DNA from: Fodinibacter sp963763015
Lineage (GTDB): Bacteria; Actinomycetota; Actinomycetes; Actinomycetales; Dermatophilaceae
DNA: 64,000 nt
Direction: 5' to 3'
Assembly (NCBI GenBank): GCA_963763015.1
Contig: CAVXML010000009.1
Coordinates: 186,001 to 250,000 of the forward strand
The notes beneath the pieces were generated by a model. The model was not told where the DNA came from and did not search any database. It worked only from the letters and a program-made list of their open reading frames with translations. The position numbers were made by a program, and so were the translations under genes. Numbering within the stretch: the stretch's first letter is position 1; each line of letters begins with the position of its first letter. Below, piece by piece: positions 53,159-62,464 of this stretch.

Positions 53159-54331
53159 TCAGCCGGTGGTGCGACCCGAGAGACGGTCGCGGAGCCGGTC
53201 GACGAGGCCGACGCCCGGCCCGGCGACCTTGTGGAAGAGCTGGTTGTTCGGGGATGCCGGGTGAGGCCGGGTCGGCGCCAGCTTCTTCGCCGACTCGACC
53301 TTGGCCGCGAGCTGGACGAGCTCGTCACGGGGGAGGCTCGCGCGCAGGGCCGGGAACTGGGTGCCCTCCTCGTCGGACACGTGGTCGGCGAGCACCACCT
53401 CCAGCCGACCGATCACCTCGGTGAACGCCGGGTCGTCCCCGTCGAGTCCCTCGAGCTCCTTCATGAGGGTCTCGAGCTGCTTGTGCTCCTCGACGTCGTG
53501 CTCGACGGCGGAGTCGCCGGTCGGCAGGTGCTTGCGCATGGCGGGGTAGACGTACATCTCCTCCGCGACGGAGTGCCGCACGAGCTCGGCGATGAGCGTG
53601 TCGGCGAGCTCACGCCGCTGCTCGGCCCCGGTGGTGGCGCGGATCTCGGATATGAGGGCCGTGGCCTCACGGTGGTCGGTCGTGAGCACGTCCACGACGT
53701 CCTGACCACCGGTGGAGGCCTCGGCAGAGCCGGAGTCCCTGGTCGCGGCGGCCACCGCGACCGCGCCTGCGGCGACGGCGGCGACACCCGCTGCGGCGGC
53801 CTTGGGTGACACCCCCGCCTTGCCGCTGTCACCCTGGGAGAGGACGGCGTCCTCGATCCCGGGCGTCCCCCCGAGGTTGCTTCCCACGTCGCCCCGCCAG
53901 GCCCCGGACTCGGTCCCTCGTGACTCGATGAACGACTTGAACCGCTCGAGATCGGACTCGGCCTGGCGCTCGACGATGCGAAGGGCGTCACCTGCCTTCT
54001 CCACCAGACCCTCGGGCTCGTACTCGAGGTGGAGGGTGACCAGCGTGTTGTCCGGCCCCGACGGCGCGAAGTGCACGGCCCCGGCGTTCGTGGCACCGGA
54101 GACGGCCGCCCACGACACCTTCTGGTCGGGCACCTGCTCCAGGATCGCGGCGTCCCACTCGCGGCGGACGCCCGCGATCTCGGCGACCCAGTGCAAGGTC
54201 ACGTCGTCGACCTGGACCACCTCGTTCACCCCACCCATGAACTGCGGGAACTCCTCGAACTGGGTCCACTGGTTGTAGGCGGTCCGCACCGGCACCCGGA
54301 CCTCGATGGACTTCTCGACCTTCGTCGTCAT
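53159..54331 (-). CDS. SRPBCC domain fused to a hemerythrin domain
   Basis: A 390-residue fusion. Residues about 1-140 are a polyketide-cyclase/START-like SRPBCC domain (EKSIEVRVPVRTAYNQWTQF; PQFMGGVNEVVQVDD). A linker with an Ala/Val hydrophobic stretch (VAAVAAGAVAVAAATR) follows. Residues about 215-350 are an HHE hemerythrin domain with the His/Glu ligands LTTDHREAT, RHSVAEEMYVYP, EHDVEEHKQLE and LADHVSDEEG. Hemerythrins bind O2 or protect from oxidants. The combination is uncommon. ATG 54331. Confidence 0.87.
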   Translation of the reverse strand: MTTKVEKSIEVRVPVRTAYNQWTQFEEFPQFMGGVNEVVQVDDVTLHWVAEIAGVRREWDAAILEQVPDQKVSWAAVSGATNAGAVHFAPSGPDNTLVTLHLEYEPEGLVEKAGDALRIVERQAESDLERFKSFIESRGTESGAWRGDVGSNLGGTPGIEDAVLSQGDSGKAGVSPKAAAAGVAAVAAGAVAVAAATRDSGSAEASTGGQDVVDVLTTDHREATALISEIRATTGAEQRRELADTLIAELVRHSVAEEMYVYPAMRKHLPTGDSAVEHDVEEHKQLETLMKELEGLDGDDPAFTEVIGRLEVVLADHVSDEEGTQFPALRASLPRDELVQLAAKVESAKKLAPTRPHPASPNNQLFHKVAGPGVGLVDRLRDRLSGRTTG

Positions 54332-54546
54332 CGCGCCTTCCTTTCGTCGCGTGTTGGCCTTCGGTCGTGCGCAGTCCTCCTACCCCCGACGCCCGGGGGC
54401 ACACACACCCCAGTTCTGCGCGGCCGCACGCGGGGCTGCGACACGCACGATCGGACGGCTCGGCCGTGCCGACGGCCCGACGAACAAAGCCGCATGCTGG
54501 GCGCGCCCCGAGGGCCACAGCGGCGCGACGTCGAAGGCTGAGGGCC

Positions 54547-54870
54547 ATGTCCTTCCCGGATCAGCTCCGTCGCCGCCTCCGGGTCGGCGGAGCAGATCGC
54601 CCAGGGCAGGAGGCTCCTCGGCCCCAGACCTCGAGTGCCTACATGTACGTCAGACTCACCAGCATCTCGACCCTGGGCATCGGCGACATCGTGCCCACCA
54701 CCCAGACCGCCCGCCTGCTGCTGTCGTCCGAAGCGGTGCTCGGCCAGGTGTTCCTCGTCACGGTCGTCGCCATCGCGGTGTCCCGGTTCGCCGGGGGACC
54801 GTCGCCCGAGCCCCGAGGCGTGACCGACGAGACACCTCCACCGTCGCCCCCGGCCGCCTCCTCGTCGTAG
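54547..54870 (+). pseudogene. Truncated K+ channel pore fragment
   Basis: A 107-residue ORF containing the pore signature STLGIGDIVPTT (TxGxGD) in AYMYVRLTSISTLGIGDIVP and one following transmembrane helix (GQVFLVTVVAIAVSRF). Ion_trans_2 channels need a first helix before the pore; here it is missing and replaced by low-complexity DNA. The 215 bases upstream hold nothing recognisable. Not likely functional alone. Confidence 0.7.
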
Positions 54871-54919
54871 CGTGGAGACGGGCCACGACCCGTTGGGAAC
54901 GGCCCGGGAAGGAATGACG

Positions 54920-55432
54920 ATGGCACGCGCACTGGTGGTGTTCGAGTCCATGTGGGGGAACTCCGAGGAGGTCGCACGGGCGGTCGCGACCGGCGTGAGC
55001 GAGGTGATGCCGGTCGACGTCGTCCCGGTGGCCGGCGCCCCGACGGACCTCGCCGGCGTCGAGCTCGTCCTCGCCGGTGGTCCCACGCACGCCTTCTCGA
55101 TGAGCCGCGCCAGCACCCGTCGCGACGCACGTGAGCAGGGTGCCCCACTCGGCTCGGTGGAGACCGGCATGCGGGAGTGGCTGTCTGCGCTCCCGGACGA
55201 GCACCGCCGCTGGTTCGCGGCCTTCGACACCCGGGTGACCCGGGTGAAGCGCCTTCCCGGCAGTGCCGCCCGCAGCGCCGCCCGCCTGGGTCGCCGGCAC
55301 GGGTTCCAGCAGGCGTCCGACCCGGAGAGCTTCTACGTCCTGGACGTGGAGGGGCCTCTCGCCGAGGGGGAGCTCGACCGCGCCCGGGAGTGGGGGCACT
55401 CGGTGGCGGCATCGGTTCCGGCCCTGGCCTGA
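54920..55432 (+). CDS. Flavodoxin family protein
   Basis: A 170-residue FMN-binding protein. The phosphate-binding loop is near the start (VVFESMWGNSEEVARAVATG), and the second contact is ELVLAGGPTHAFSMS. ATG 54920 (MARALVV) has GGAAGGA at 7 bases; ATG 54914 two codons earlier is too close to that site. No obvious partner. The 3' half is basic. Confidence 0.86.
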   Translation: MARALVVFESMWGNSEEVARAVATGVSEVMPVDVVPVAGAPTDLAGVELVLAGGPTHAFSMSRASTRRDAREQGAPLGSVETGMREWLSALPDEHRRWFAAFDTRVTRVKRLPGSAARSAARLGRRHGFQQASDPESFYVLDVEGPLAEGELDRAREWGHSVAASVPALA

Positions 55433-55521
55433 GCCCCCTCGGGTGCGTGGGCCTGCGAGCCTGCGCGCCTGGTGCGGCGGTGGCGGTACGGTCGGCGGCG
55501 GGACGAGCCCGGAGGAGACCG

Positions 55522-56178
55522 TTGAGCACCTACCAGCCCACCGTGGCCGCCCTCGCCGACCGCGTCGCCGCCCTCCGGGTCAGCGTGCCTGAGCGGCGAC
55601 CAGTGCTCGTGGGCGTCGTCGGCGAGCCGGGGGCGGGGAAGTCGACCCTGGCGGCCGCACTCGTCGCGGACCTGGTGTCACGGGGCCTGTCGTCCGTGCT
55701 GGTGCCGATGGACGGCTTCCACCTCGCGAACGTGGCGCTGGCGGGGCTCGGTCGGGCTCGGCGCAAGGGCGCGCCCGACACCTTCGACGGGGCGGGTTAT
55801 GCCGCGCTGCTCGCGCGGATCGCCGCAGGAGGTCCCGACACCGTCTGGGCCCCGACCTACGACCGCTCGATCGAGGAGTCCGTGGCCGGTGCGGTCGCCG
55901 TGCCACCCGGGACGGACGTCGTCGTGACCGAGGGCAACTACCTCCTCGCCGATGACGGACCCTGGCCGACGGTGCGCGAGCAGCTCGACGAGGTCTGGGC
56001 GCTCGAGTGCGACCCGCAGGTGCGCGCGACGCGGCTCGTCGCTCGGCACGTGGCGTTCGGCAAGCCACCCGCGGAGGCGGCCGCGTGGGTGGACTCCGTC
56101 GACGAGCCGAACGCACGGCTCGTCAGGGCGAGCATGGTGAGGGCGGACCTGGTCGTCGCGGAGGTCCCCGGGTCCTGA
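55522..56178 (+). CDS. P-loop nucleoside/sugar kinase (PRK09270-type)
   Basis: A 218-residue uridine-kinase-like protein. Walker A GEPGAGKSTLAAALV, then VPMDGFHLANVAL (substrate Asp) and VVTEGNYLLADDGPW. Members include pantothenate- and fructose-kinase-like enzymes; substrate not determined. TTG 55522 is chosen because GGAGGAG is 4 bases upstream. Last but one gene before pabB. Confidence 0.85.
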   Translation: MSTYQPTVAALADRVAALRVSVPERRPVLVGVVGEPGAGKSTLAAALVADLVSRGLSSVLVPMDGFHLANVALAGLGRARRKGAPDTFDGAGYAALLARIAAGGPDTVWAPTYDRSIEESVAGAVAVPPGTDVVVTEGNYLLADDGPWPTVREQLDEVWALECDPQVRATRLVARHVAFGKPPAEAAAWVDSVDEPNARLVRASMVRADLVVAEVPGS

Positions 56179-56209
56179 GGTCCGTCGGGCCGCCGCATAC
56201 GATGCGCTC

Positions 56210-57250
56210 GTGTCGGAGGCCAGGTTCGGGTCACTCGTCGCGCGCGGGCCCTCCGCGGTGACGCACGACGCCGCCGACCTCACGGCGGGCTTCTGGGTCG
56301 TGGTCGTCACCTTCGAGGGAGAGCTGACCGCGGCCCGCATGGACGAGGTGTCCCGCGAGCACGACCGGCCACCCCTGCGCGACCGATGGCCGGGGCTCTC
56401 CGGGGACTGGCGCACCAGCCTCGACCGGGCGGCCTACCTGACCGGGGTGGCGGAGGTTCGCCGGCGGATCGCCGCGGGCACCGTCTACCAGGTCAACCTC
56501 TGCCGGGTGCTCGAGCACGACCTTCCCGAGCCGGCAAGGATCGCGGACCTCGGTCACCGCCTGGCGACCGGCAACCCGGCGCCCTTCGCCGCCACGATCG
56601 ACCTGCCGGATGCCGGGCTCGAGATCGCCTGCGCGTCGCCGGAGGCGTACCTCCTGAGGTCCGGCGAGAAGGTCACGTCCCGACCCATCAAGGGGACCGC
56701 GGTGACGGCATCCGGGCTGCTGGCCAAGGACTACGCCGAGAACGTCATGATCGTGGACCTCGTGCGGCACGACCTGGCCCGCGTGAGCCGCCCCGGCACG
56801 GTCGAGGTCGACCACCTGTGTCGAGTGGAACCGCACCCCGGTCTCGTGCACCTGGTGTCCGACGTCTCCGGCCGGCTCAGGGCCGGAGTCCGCTGGGCCG
56901 ACCTGCTCGACGCCAGCTTCCCGCCGGGATCGGTCAGCGGTGCTCCGAAGCACACTGCGCTGCTGTCGATCGCCGACCTCGAGCCGACTCCCCGAGGCCC
57001 GTACTGCGGCGCCGTGGGGTGGGTGGACGCGGATCACGACGAGGCGGTGCTGGCGGTCGGCATCCGCACCTTCTGGACCTCCCGGGACGCTCGCGGGCAG
57101 CGCGTCCTGCGCCTCGGGACGGGGGCCGGGATCACCTGGGGGAGCGAGGCCGTGCAGGAGTGGGAGGAGACCGAGCTCAAGGCCGCACGACTCGTCGCCC
57201 TCGCGTCCGGCCGATCGGCAGGAGTCTGGGAAGGTGTGGGGCATGACTGA
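56210..57250 (+). CDS. pabB: Aminodeoxychorismate synthase component I-like (chorismate-binding)
   Basis: A 346-residue chorismate-utilising enzyme for p-aminobenzoate synthesis. Signatures: AAGTVYQVNLCRVLEHD, TSRPIKGTAVTASGL (the PIKGT motif of PabB/TrpE), MIVDLVRHDLARV and PPGSVSGAPKHTAL. It lacks a glutaminase domain, so PabA is elsewhere. GTG 56210 follows TACGAT by 6 bases (leaderless type). It overlaps the next gene by 8 bases. Confidence 0.93.
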   Translation: MSEARFGSLVARGPSAVTHDAADLTAGFWVVVVTFEGELTAARMDEVSREHDRPPLRDRWPGLSGDWRTSLDRAAYLTGVAEVRRRIAAGTVYQVNLCRVLEHDLPEPARIADLGHRLATGNPAPFAATIDLPDAGLEIACASPEAYLLRSGEKVTSRPIKGTAVTASGLLAKDYAENVMIVDLVRHDLARVSRPGTVEVDHLCRVEPHPGLVHLVSDVSGRLRAGVRWADLLDASFPPGSVSGAPKHTALLSIADLEPTPRGPYCGAVGWVDADHDEAVLAVGIRTFWTSRDARGQRVLRLGTGAGITWGSEAVQEWEETELKAARLVALASGRSAGVWEGVGHD

Positions 57251-58085
57251 GATCAGGGTCTGGGTCGACGGGGCCCTCGTCGACGCCGGTGCCCCCGCCG
57301 TCAGCGCCGTCGACCACGGCGTCACCGTGGGCGACGGCGCGTTCGAGACGGTGAAGATCGACGGCGGGGTGCCGTTTGCCGTGGCCCGCCACCTTCGGCG
57401 CCTCGACCGGACAATCGAGGGCCTCGGTCTGCCGGCCGTTGACCACGGCAGGGTCCGCAAGGGCATCGACGCCGTGCTCGCCGGCGAGCGGATCGACTTC
57501 GGCAGGCTGCGCTTCACCGTGACGGGTGGGCGCGGTCCGCTGGGTTCGGACCGCGACGACTCCGACCTCACCCACATCGTCACCGCCGTCCCGCACGCCC
57601 GACCGGAGCCCCCAGGCGCCGTCGTCACGGTGCCGTGGGTGCGCAACGAGCGGGCCGCGACGACCGGCTTGAAGACGACGTCGTACGCCGAGAACGTCGT
57701 GGCCCTGGCCCATGCCAAGGAGCGGGGCGCGATCGAGGCGGTGTTCGGCAACACGCGTGGCGAGCTGTGCGAGGCGACCGGGAGCAACGTGTTCGTCGTG
57801 ACCGGAGGGGTCGTGCGCACACCACCGCTGGCCAGCGGCTGCCTGGCCGGGATCACCCGCGAGCTGGTGCTCGCGTGGTGTCGCGCCGGTGGGGTCGAGG
57901 TCGTCGAGGAGACCCTGCCGCTCGAGGTGCTCGAGCGCGCGGACGAGGTCTTCCTGACCTCCTCCCTCAAGGACGTCTTCCCGGTGTCCGCGGTCGACGG
58001 CCGTGCCCTCCCGGCTCCGGGTCCGGTCACGGGGGCCGTGTGCGCGGTGTGGGCCCACCACGCCGCCCTGGGAGCCGAACCGTGA
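57243..58085 (+). CDS. pabC: Aminodeoxychorismate lyase / class IV aminotransferase
   Basis: A 280-residue fold-type IV PLP enzyme, the PabB partner that releases pyruvate to give p-aminobenzoate. The PLP Lys is in TGLKTTSYAENVVAL; also GDGAFETVKIDGG and EATGSNVFVV. Could be a D-amino-acid or branched-chain aminotransferase, but the 8-base overlap with pabB favours PabC. ATG 57243. It overlaps the next gene by 4 bases. Confidence 0.88.
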   Translation: MTEIRVWVDGALVDAGAPAVSAVDHGVTVGDGAFETVKIDGGVPFAVARHLRRLDRTIEGLGLPAVDHGRVRKGIDAVLAGERIDFGRLRFTVTGGRGPLGSDRDDSDLTHIVTAVPHARPEPPGAVVTVPWVRNERAATTGLKTTSYAENVVALAHAKERGAIEAVFGNTRGELCEATGSNVFVVTGGVVRTPPLASGCLAGITRELVLAWCRAGGVEVVEETLPLEVLERADEVFLTSSLKDVFPVSAVDGRALPAPGPVTGAVCAVWAHHAALGAEP

Positions 58086-58522
58086 CCGGTGAGGAGCGCC
58101 GCCCCCTGCTGCGGGACGCGACCGACGAGGACGACTGGGAGTGGCGCCGGAGGATCCGGGCCAACCGCACGACTCGTCAGGCGTACCGGGCGGTCGTCTT
58201 CCTCGCCGGCCTCGTGCTCGTCCTCGGTGGGCTCGCCCTCGTCCCCCTCCCCGGACCGGGCTGGCTCATCGTCATCCTCGGCATCGCGATCTGGGCCTCG
58301 GAGTTCGAGCCGGCCGCTCGACTGCTCGACTTCGTCAAGGGCAAGGTGCGCGGCTGGGAGGCGTGGGTCAAGGCGCAGCCCCGGTGGGTACAGGCACTCG
58401 TCGCGCTCGCCACCGCGCTGTTCGTCGCAGCCGTCGTGTGGTCGGTGATGCGGGTCATGGGCGTACCGGGCTTCGTGCCGGACGGCGTCACCCTGTGGCT
58501 CCAGCTCAACGCCGGGCTCTGA
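58082..58522 (+). CDS. TIGR02611/PGPGW membrane protein
   Basis: A 146-residue protein with two hydrophobic segments around the PGPGW motif (LALVPLPGPGWLIVILGIAI) and a third near the C terminus (VQALVALATALFVAAVVW). The N terminus is acidic and charged. Function unknown, common in actinobacteria. GTG 58082 overlaps the pabC stop. Confidence 0.88.
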   Translation: MTGEERRPLLRDATDEDDWEWRRRIRANRTTRQAYRAVVFLAGLVLVLGGLALVPLPGPGWLIVILGIAIWASEFEPAARLLDFVKGKVRGWEAWVKAQPRWVQALVALATALFVAAVVWSVMRVMGVPGFVPDGVTLWLQLNAGL

Positions 58523-58582
58523 CCTCGCCTGATTTCCGCGACCCGCCGCGTCCGTATATCCTCGGCTGGCCGGACGGCATCC

Positions 58583-58656
58583 GGATGTGTAGCTCAGTTG
58601 GTTAGAGCGTTCGCTTCACACGCGAGAGGCCAGGGGTTCGAGTCCCTTCACATCCA
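58583..58656 (+). tRNA. tRNA-Val (CAC)
   Basis: A 74-base cloverleaf: acceptor GGATGTG/CACATCC, D arm AGCTCAGTTGGTTAGAGC, anticodon stem-loop TCGCTTCACACGCGA with anticodon CAC, T arm AGGGGTTCGAGTCCCTT. The CCA end is encoded (58657-58659), unlike the three tRNAs at 37 kb. Possible promoter: TTTCCG (58533-58538) and TATCCT (58557-58562), 18-base spacer. Confidence 0.96.
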
Positions 58657-58666
58657 CCACCCCCAT

Positions 58667-58702
58667 CGGCCCCTGACCTGCGCAGACGCGGGCCAGGGGC
58701 CG
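58667..58702 (+). terminator. Terminator after tRNA-Val(CAC)
   Basis: CGGCCCCTG pairs with CAGGGGCCG (9 bp perfect), with an inner CTGCG/CGCGG region. It shares the core GGCC..TGACCTGCG with the terminator at 37231-37273. Confidence 0.7.
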
Positions 58703-58850
58703 TGTCGTGTACCGCACGTGTCACTCGACGAGGGTGATGTCACCGGGGCCTCGGGTCCGGGAGGATCGGTCACGGCTTCACGTGGTGCCCCAGAGGCGCC
58801 GGCACACCTTCGTGTGAGCGCCGGCTCGCCGACCTGTAGAGGAGACGTCC

Positions 58851-60953
58851 ATGGTCAGGCCCGGACCAGCCCGACTGAGCCGGAGCGACGTCATCCGGTC
58901 GGCGGTCGCCCTCCTGCTGAGCAGTGCGGGGCTGGCCCTGGCAGCGTGGATCCTGCCCGGCCTGGGCTTCGACGGTGTGCTGCCGGTCCTGCTGGTTGCC
59001 GTGGTCATGGCCGTGGTCGGGCTGGTGATCAGGCCGCTGCTGGTCGCCGTCGCCATGCCCCTGGGGATGGCAGGCGCTCTCGTCCTGGCCTTGCTCGGGC
59101 AGGCGATCGTCGCCTACCTCGCCCTCTCGGTGGTGCCGGGCGTGCAGATCGACTCGTTCCTCGACGCGTTCTGGGCCACCTGGATCATCGCCGCGGTCGC
59201 CACCCTCGGGGGCTGGGTGATGACGGCCGGCACGAATGACGCCGTCCTGGTTCCGCTCGTGCGTGGCGCGCGACGGGGCAAGCCCGTACCGGACCCCGAC
59301 GTGACCGGCATCCTCTTCGTCCAGCTCGACGGCGTGCCCTTCCCGGTGCTGCAGTGGGGAGTCATGGGCGGCACCCTGCCGACCCTCTCGCGCTGGATCC
59401 GCAGCGGCAGCCACCAGTTCATGGAGTGGACCCCGACGCTGCCGGCGACCACCCCGGCCAGCCAGATGGGCATCCTGCACGGGACGACCGACGGCATCCC
59501 CGCCTTCCGCTGGGTCGACCGAGCCACGGGACGGGTCTTCGTCGCGAACAAGCCGGCCGACGCGGTCGACATCGAGGCCCTGCACTCCGACGGTCACGGG
59601 CTCCTGGCCGACGGCGGGGTGTCGGTGAGCAACCTGTTCAGCGGCGACGCTCCCACGACCTTCGCGACGATGAGCCGCGTGGGCGCCCTGCGCGGCGACC
59701 GCGACGGCCGGCGCCGGTTCAACGCGTTCCTGATGTCGCCGGACGGGTTCATGCGCGGCGTGGTGCGCACGACCAGCGAGCTGGTGCGCGAGCGTACCCA
59801 GGCACGGCGGCAGATCCGGCAGGACATGCGGCCGCGGGTGCACCGGGGGTGGGGCTTCGCCGGCGAGCGCGGCGCCCTCAACGGGATCATGCGCGACTTC
59901 AACACCGTCATGGTGGGGGAGGCCCTCGCGTCCGGTGCCCGCAGCATCTACGTCGACTACGTGGACTACGACGCGGTCGCCCACCACGCCGGCATCATGC
60001 GGCCCGAGTCGCTCGACGCGCTGCTCGGGCTCGACTCACTGCTCGGGCAGCTCGAGAAGGTGGCGGCCGAGGCCAAGCGTGACTACCGCATCGTGGTGCT
60101 GTCCGATCACGGCCAGTCCCAGGGTGAGGTCTTCGCCGACCGGTACGGGGAGAGTCTGTCGGACCTTGTCTCCCGCCTGACGGGCACCGCCGTCGCCGGC
60201 ACGGAGGTCAACACGGAGGGGTCGGCGCGCGTCGAGGTCCTCACGGACGAGCAACCGGCTCTGGTCGCGTCGGCGCTGCGCGCGGGGAGCTCGGGCACGA
60301 TGGACAAGGCCGAGGCGGAGGAGTCGGCGGCACAGGACGTCATGGTCGCGGCGGAGGCATCGGCCGGCGTGAACGGCTCCCCGGGGCAACCCCTGCTCGT
60401 CTTCGGCTCCGGCAACCTCGGCCTGGTCTATGCGGGCGGGGAGGACCGCCGGCTCACCCGGGCCGAGGTAGAGGCCCGGTGGCCGGCGCTGCTTCCCGGG
60501 CTGACCCGACACGAGGGTGTCGCGTTCGCCGTCGTCGAGACCGACGACGGCCCGGTCGCGATCGGCCCCCGTGGTGAGCACCGCCTGCGCGACGGCGTCG
60601 TCACCGGCACCGATCCCCTGGCCCCGTTCCGCCCGGAAGCCGCCGCGTTCCTCCTTCGGGCGTCATCCATGCCGGAGGCTCCCGACATCGCGGTGAACAG
60701 CCTGCTCGACCCGGTGACCGGTGAGGTCGCCGCCTTCGAAGGGCTCGTCGGCTGCCACGGGGGGCTGGGCGGGTGGCAGGACCGGGCGATGCTCGTGTGG
60801 CCGAGCGACCTGCCCCGCCCACCGGAGCGGCTGGTCGGCGCCGACGCGGTGCACCGCCAGCTGGTGACCTGGCTGGAGCAGCTGGGCCACCGCACCGACC
60901 TTCCACCCGCCCGGGTGCGTGCCTACGACGCGAGCAGGCCAGGGGTCACCTGA
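58851..60953 (+). CDS. Membrane-anchored alkaline-phosphatase-superfamily (phosphodiesterase-like) protein with N-terminal phage-holin-4-type domain
   Basis: A 700-residue protein. The first 130 residues hold four hydrophobic segments of the holin superfamily type (VALLLSSAGLALAAWILPGL; VALLV-like second and third). From about 150 a nucleotide-pyrophosphatase/phosphodiesterase domain follows: LFVQLDGVPFPVLQ (metal), TLPATTPASQMGILHGTT (nucleophile Thr), VDYVDYDAVAHHAG, and VVLSDHGQSQGE. Substrate unknown. A hairpin GCCGGCACAC-CTTC-GTGTGAGCGCCGGC sits 25 bases before the start. ATG 58851. Confidence 0.9.
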   Translation: MVRPGPARLSRSDVIRSAVALLLSSAGLALAAWILPGLGFDGVLPVLLVAVVMAVVGLVIRPLLVAVAMPLGMAGALVLALLGQAIVAYLALSVVPGVQIDSFLDAFWATWIIAAVATLGGWVMTAGTNDAVLVPLVRGARRGKPVPDPDVTGILFVQLDGVPFPVLQWGVMGGTLPTLSRWIRSGSHQFMEWTPTLPATTPASQMGILHGTTDGIPAFRWVDRATGRVFVANKPADAVDIEALHSDGHGLLADGGVSVSNLFSGDAPTTFATMSRVGALRGDRDGRRRFNAFLMSPDGFMRGVVRTTSELVRERTQARRQIRQDMRPRVHRGWGFAGERGALNGIMRDFNTVMVGEALASGARSIYVDYVDYDAVAHHAGIMRPESLDALLGLDSLLGQLEKVAAEAKRDYRIVVLSDHGQSQGEVFADRYGESLSDLVSRLTGTAVAGTEVNTEGSARVEVLTDEQPALVASALRAGSSGTMDKAEAEESAAQDVMVAAEASAGVNGSPGQPLLVFGSGNLGLVYAGGEDRRLTRAEVEARWPALLPGLTRHEGVAFAVVETDDGPVAIGPRGEHRLRDGVVTGTDPLAPFRPEAAAFLLRASSMPEAPDIAVNSLLDPVTGEVAAFEGLVGCHGGLGGWQDRAMLVWPSDLPRPPERLVGADAVHRQLVTWLEQLGHRTDLPPARVRAYDASRPGVT

Positions 60954-61223
60954 TCGCCGGACGCGCGAGATGCACGCGGCCCGGCCATTCCCGTCCCTGG
61001 CGACGGTGACCACCGGACGCGACGAGATGCGAGGTGCGGGTTACCGGCTGATCCGGGCGGGAAGGTCCGAGTCACCCCTCCCGCATGATGTGCCGTCGCC
61101 GGCAAGGGAGGACGGTGAACCGACAACCCCCGCGCAGGAGGCACACATGCTGGCTGGTCCTCGGGTCACGCGCCCGCGGGCTCCGCTGCGCGCGACGAGC
61201 ACTGCATCAAGGGTGCGGCCGCG

Positions 61224-62438
61224 ATGGGCGTGACCGCACTCCTCGTCATCACGGCGGTGCTCTTCGGGTGGGGTCTTGTCTCGGCCCGCCTCGAACGGGC
61301 GGACCTGACGGCCCCCATCGTCTTCGTCGCCGTCGGTGCGGCGCTGGCCTGGAGTGGGCTCGTCGACGGCCCGGAGGCCACGGAGCAGCTGACACCGCTC
61401 GTCGAGGTCGCCCTCGTCTGGCTGCTGTTCTCGGACGCCGCCCGGATGCCCCTGGCCGACCTTCGCAAGGACGTCGGAACGTATGTGCGGCTGCTGGGCA
61501 TCGGGCTGCCGCTCACGATCCTCCTCGGGTGGGGGCTGGCCGCCTGGTTCTTTCCCGAGCTCGGACTGTGGCTGGCCCTGCTCCTCGGCGCTGCCCTCGC
61601 CCCCACGGATGCCGCTCTTGGAGTCCCGGTCGTCACCAACCCCGTGGTTCCCGCACGCATTCGAGAGCTCATCACCGTGGAGAGTGGTCTCAACGACGGC
61701 ATCGCGACCCCCGTCGTCCTGCTCGCCATCGCCGGTGCCGCCGCAGCGTTGGGGCTCGAGACCGAGGAGGGGGCGACGCCCGCCGTGGTCCAGCTCGCGC
61801 TCGGGGCGCTGCTCGGTGCGGCGATCGGTGCGTGCGGCGGGTGGCTGATGCGGCAGGCGCGCCGGCGGCGCCTCGCCGCCGAGGAGTTCACCGGGATCGC
61901 CGTGCTGGCGCTGGCGCTCCTCGGCTACAGCAGCGCGGTGGTCGTGGGTGTCAACGGGTTCGTCGCCGCGTTCTGCGCGGGGCTGGCCTTCGGCGCGTTC
62001 GCCGGGCGTCGGGCCGCCGAGGAGCTGGTCTTCCTCGAGCAGACGGGGGGTCTCGTCTCGCTCCTCGTGTGGCTGGCGTTCGGAGCGATCGCAATCCCGG
62101 TCATGCTCGAGCGGCTGGAGGTCCTGACCGTCGTCTACGCCGTCCTCAGCCTCACCGTGGTCCGGATGCTGCCGGTCGCCCTGGCGTCGATCGGGGCGCG
62201 CCTGGACCTGAGGACGATCCTGTTCGTCGGGTGGTTCGGCCCGCGAGGCCTGGCCTCCCTGGTGTTCGCCCTGCTGGCCCTGGAGGCGCTCGGCAGCGCG
62301 GCGGACGAGGTCGTGGCTGTCATCGCGTTCACCGTGCTGCTCAGCGTCGTCGTGCACGGGGTCAGCGCAGCTCCGCTGGCTCGACGGTACGGCCGCACCG
62401 GGGGTCGGTCGAGGCCCACGGACGCGGCCCAGGGCTGA
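61224..62438 (+). CDS. Cation:proton antiporter, CPA1-like
   Basis: A 404-residue transporter with about 12 transmembrane helices. The ion-site region includes ALLLGAALAPTDAALGVPVV (Asp) and ESGLNDGIATPVVLLAIAG. The family exchanges Na+ or K+ for H+. No C-terminal TrkA domain. ATG 61224; GTG-type alternatives upstream were not favoured. The preceding 270-base gap has no gene I can see. Confidence 0.9.
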   Translation: MGVTALLVITAVLFGWGLVSARLERADLTAPIVFVAVGAALAWSGLVDGPEATEQLTPLVEVALVWLLFSDAARMPLADLRKDVGTYVRLLGIGLPLTILLGWGLAAWFFPELGLWLALLLGAALAPTDAALGVPVVTNPVVPARIRELITVESGLNDGIATPVVLLAIAGAAAALGLETEEGATPAVVQLALGALLGAAIGACGGWLMRQARRRRLAAEEFTGIAVLALALLGYSSAVVVGVNGFVAAFCAGLAFGAFAGRRAAEELVFLEQTGGLVSLLVWLAFGAIAIPVMLERLEVLTVVYAVLSLTVVRMLPVALASIGARLDLRTILFVGWFGPRGLASLVFALLALEALGSAADEVVAVIAFTVLLSVVVHGVSAAPLARRYGRTGGRSRPTDAAQG

Positions 62439-62464
62439 GCGACCGGGGCGGGGCGCTCGAGTCG

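Noticed and set aside
58790..58830. Hairpin GCCGGCACAC-CTTC-GTGTGAGCGCCGGC before the 58851 gene as a riboswitch
   Set aside because: Too small and no match to a known aptamer; probably a leader hairpin.
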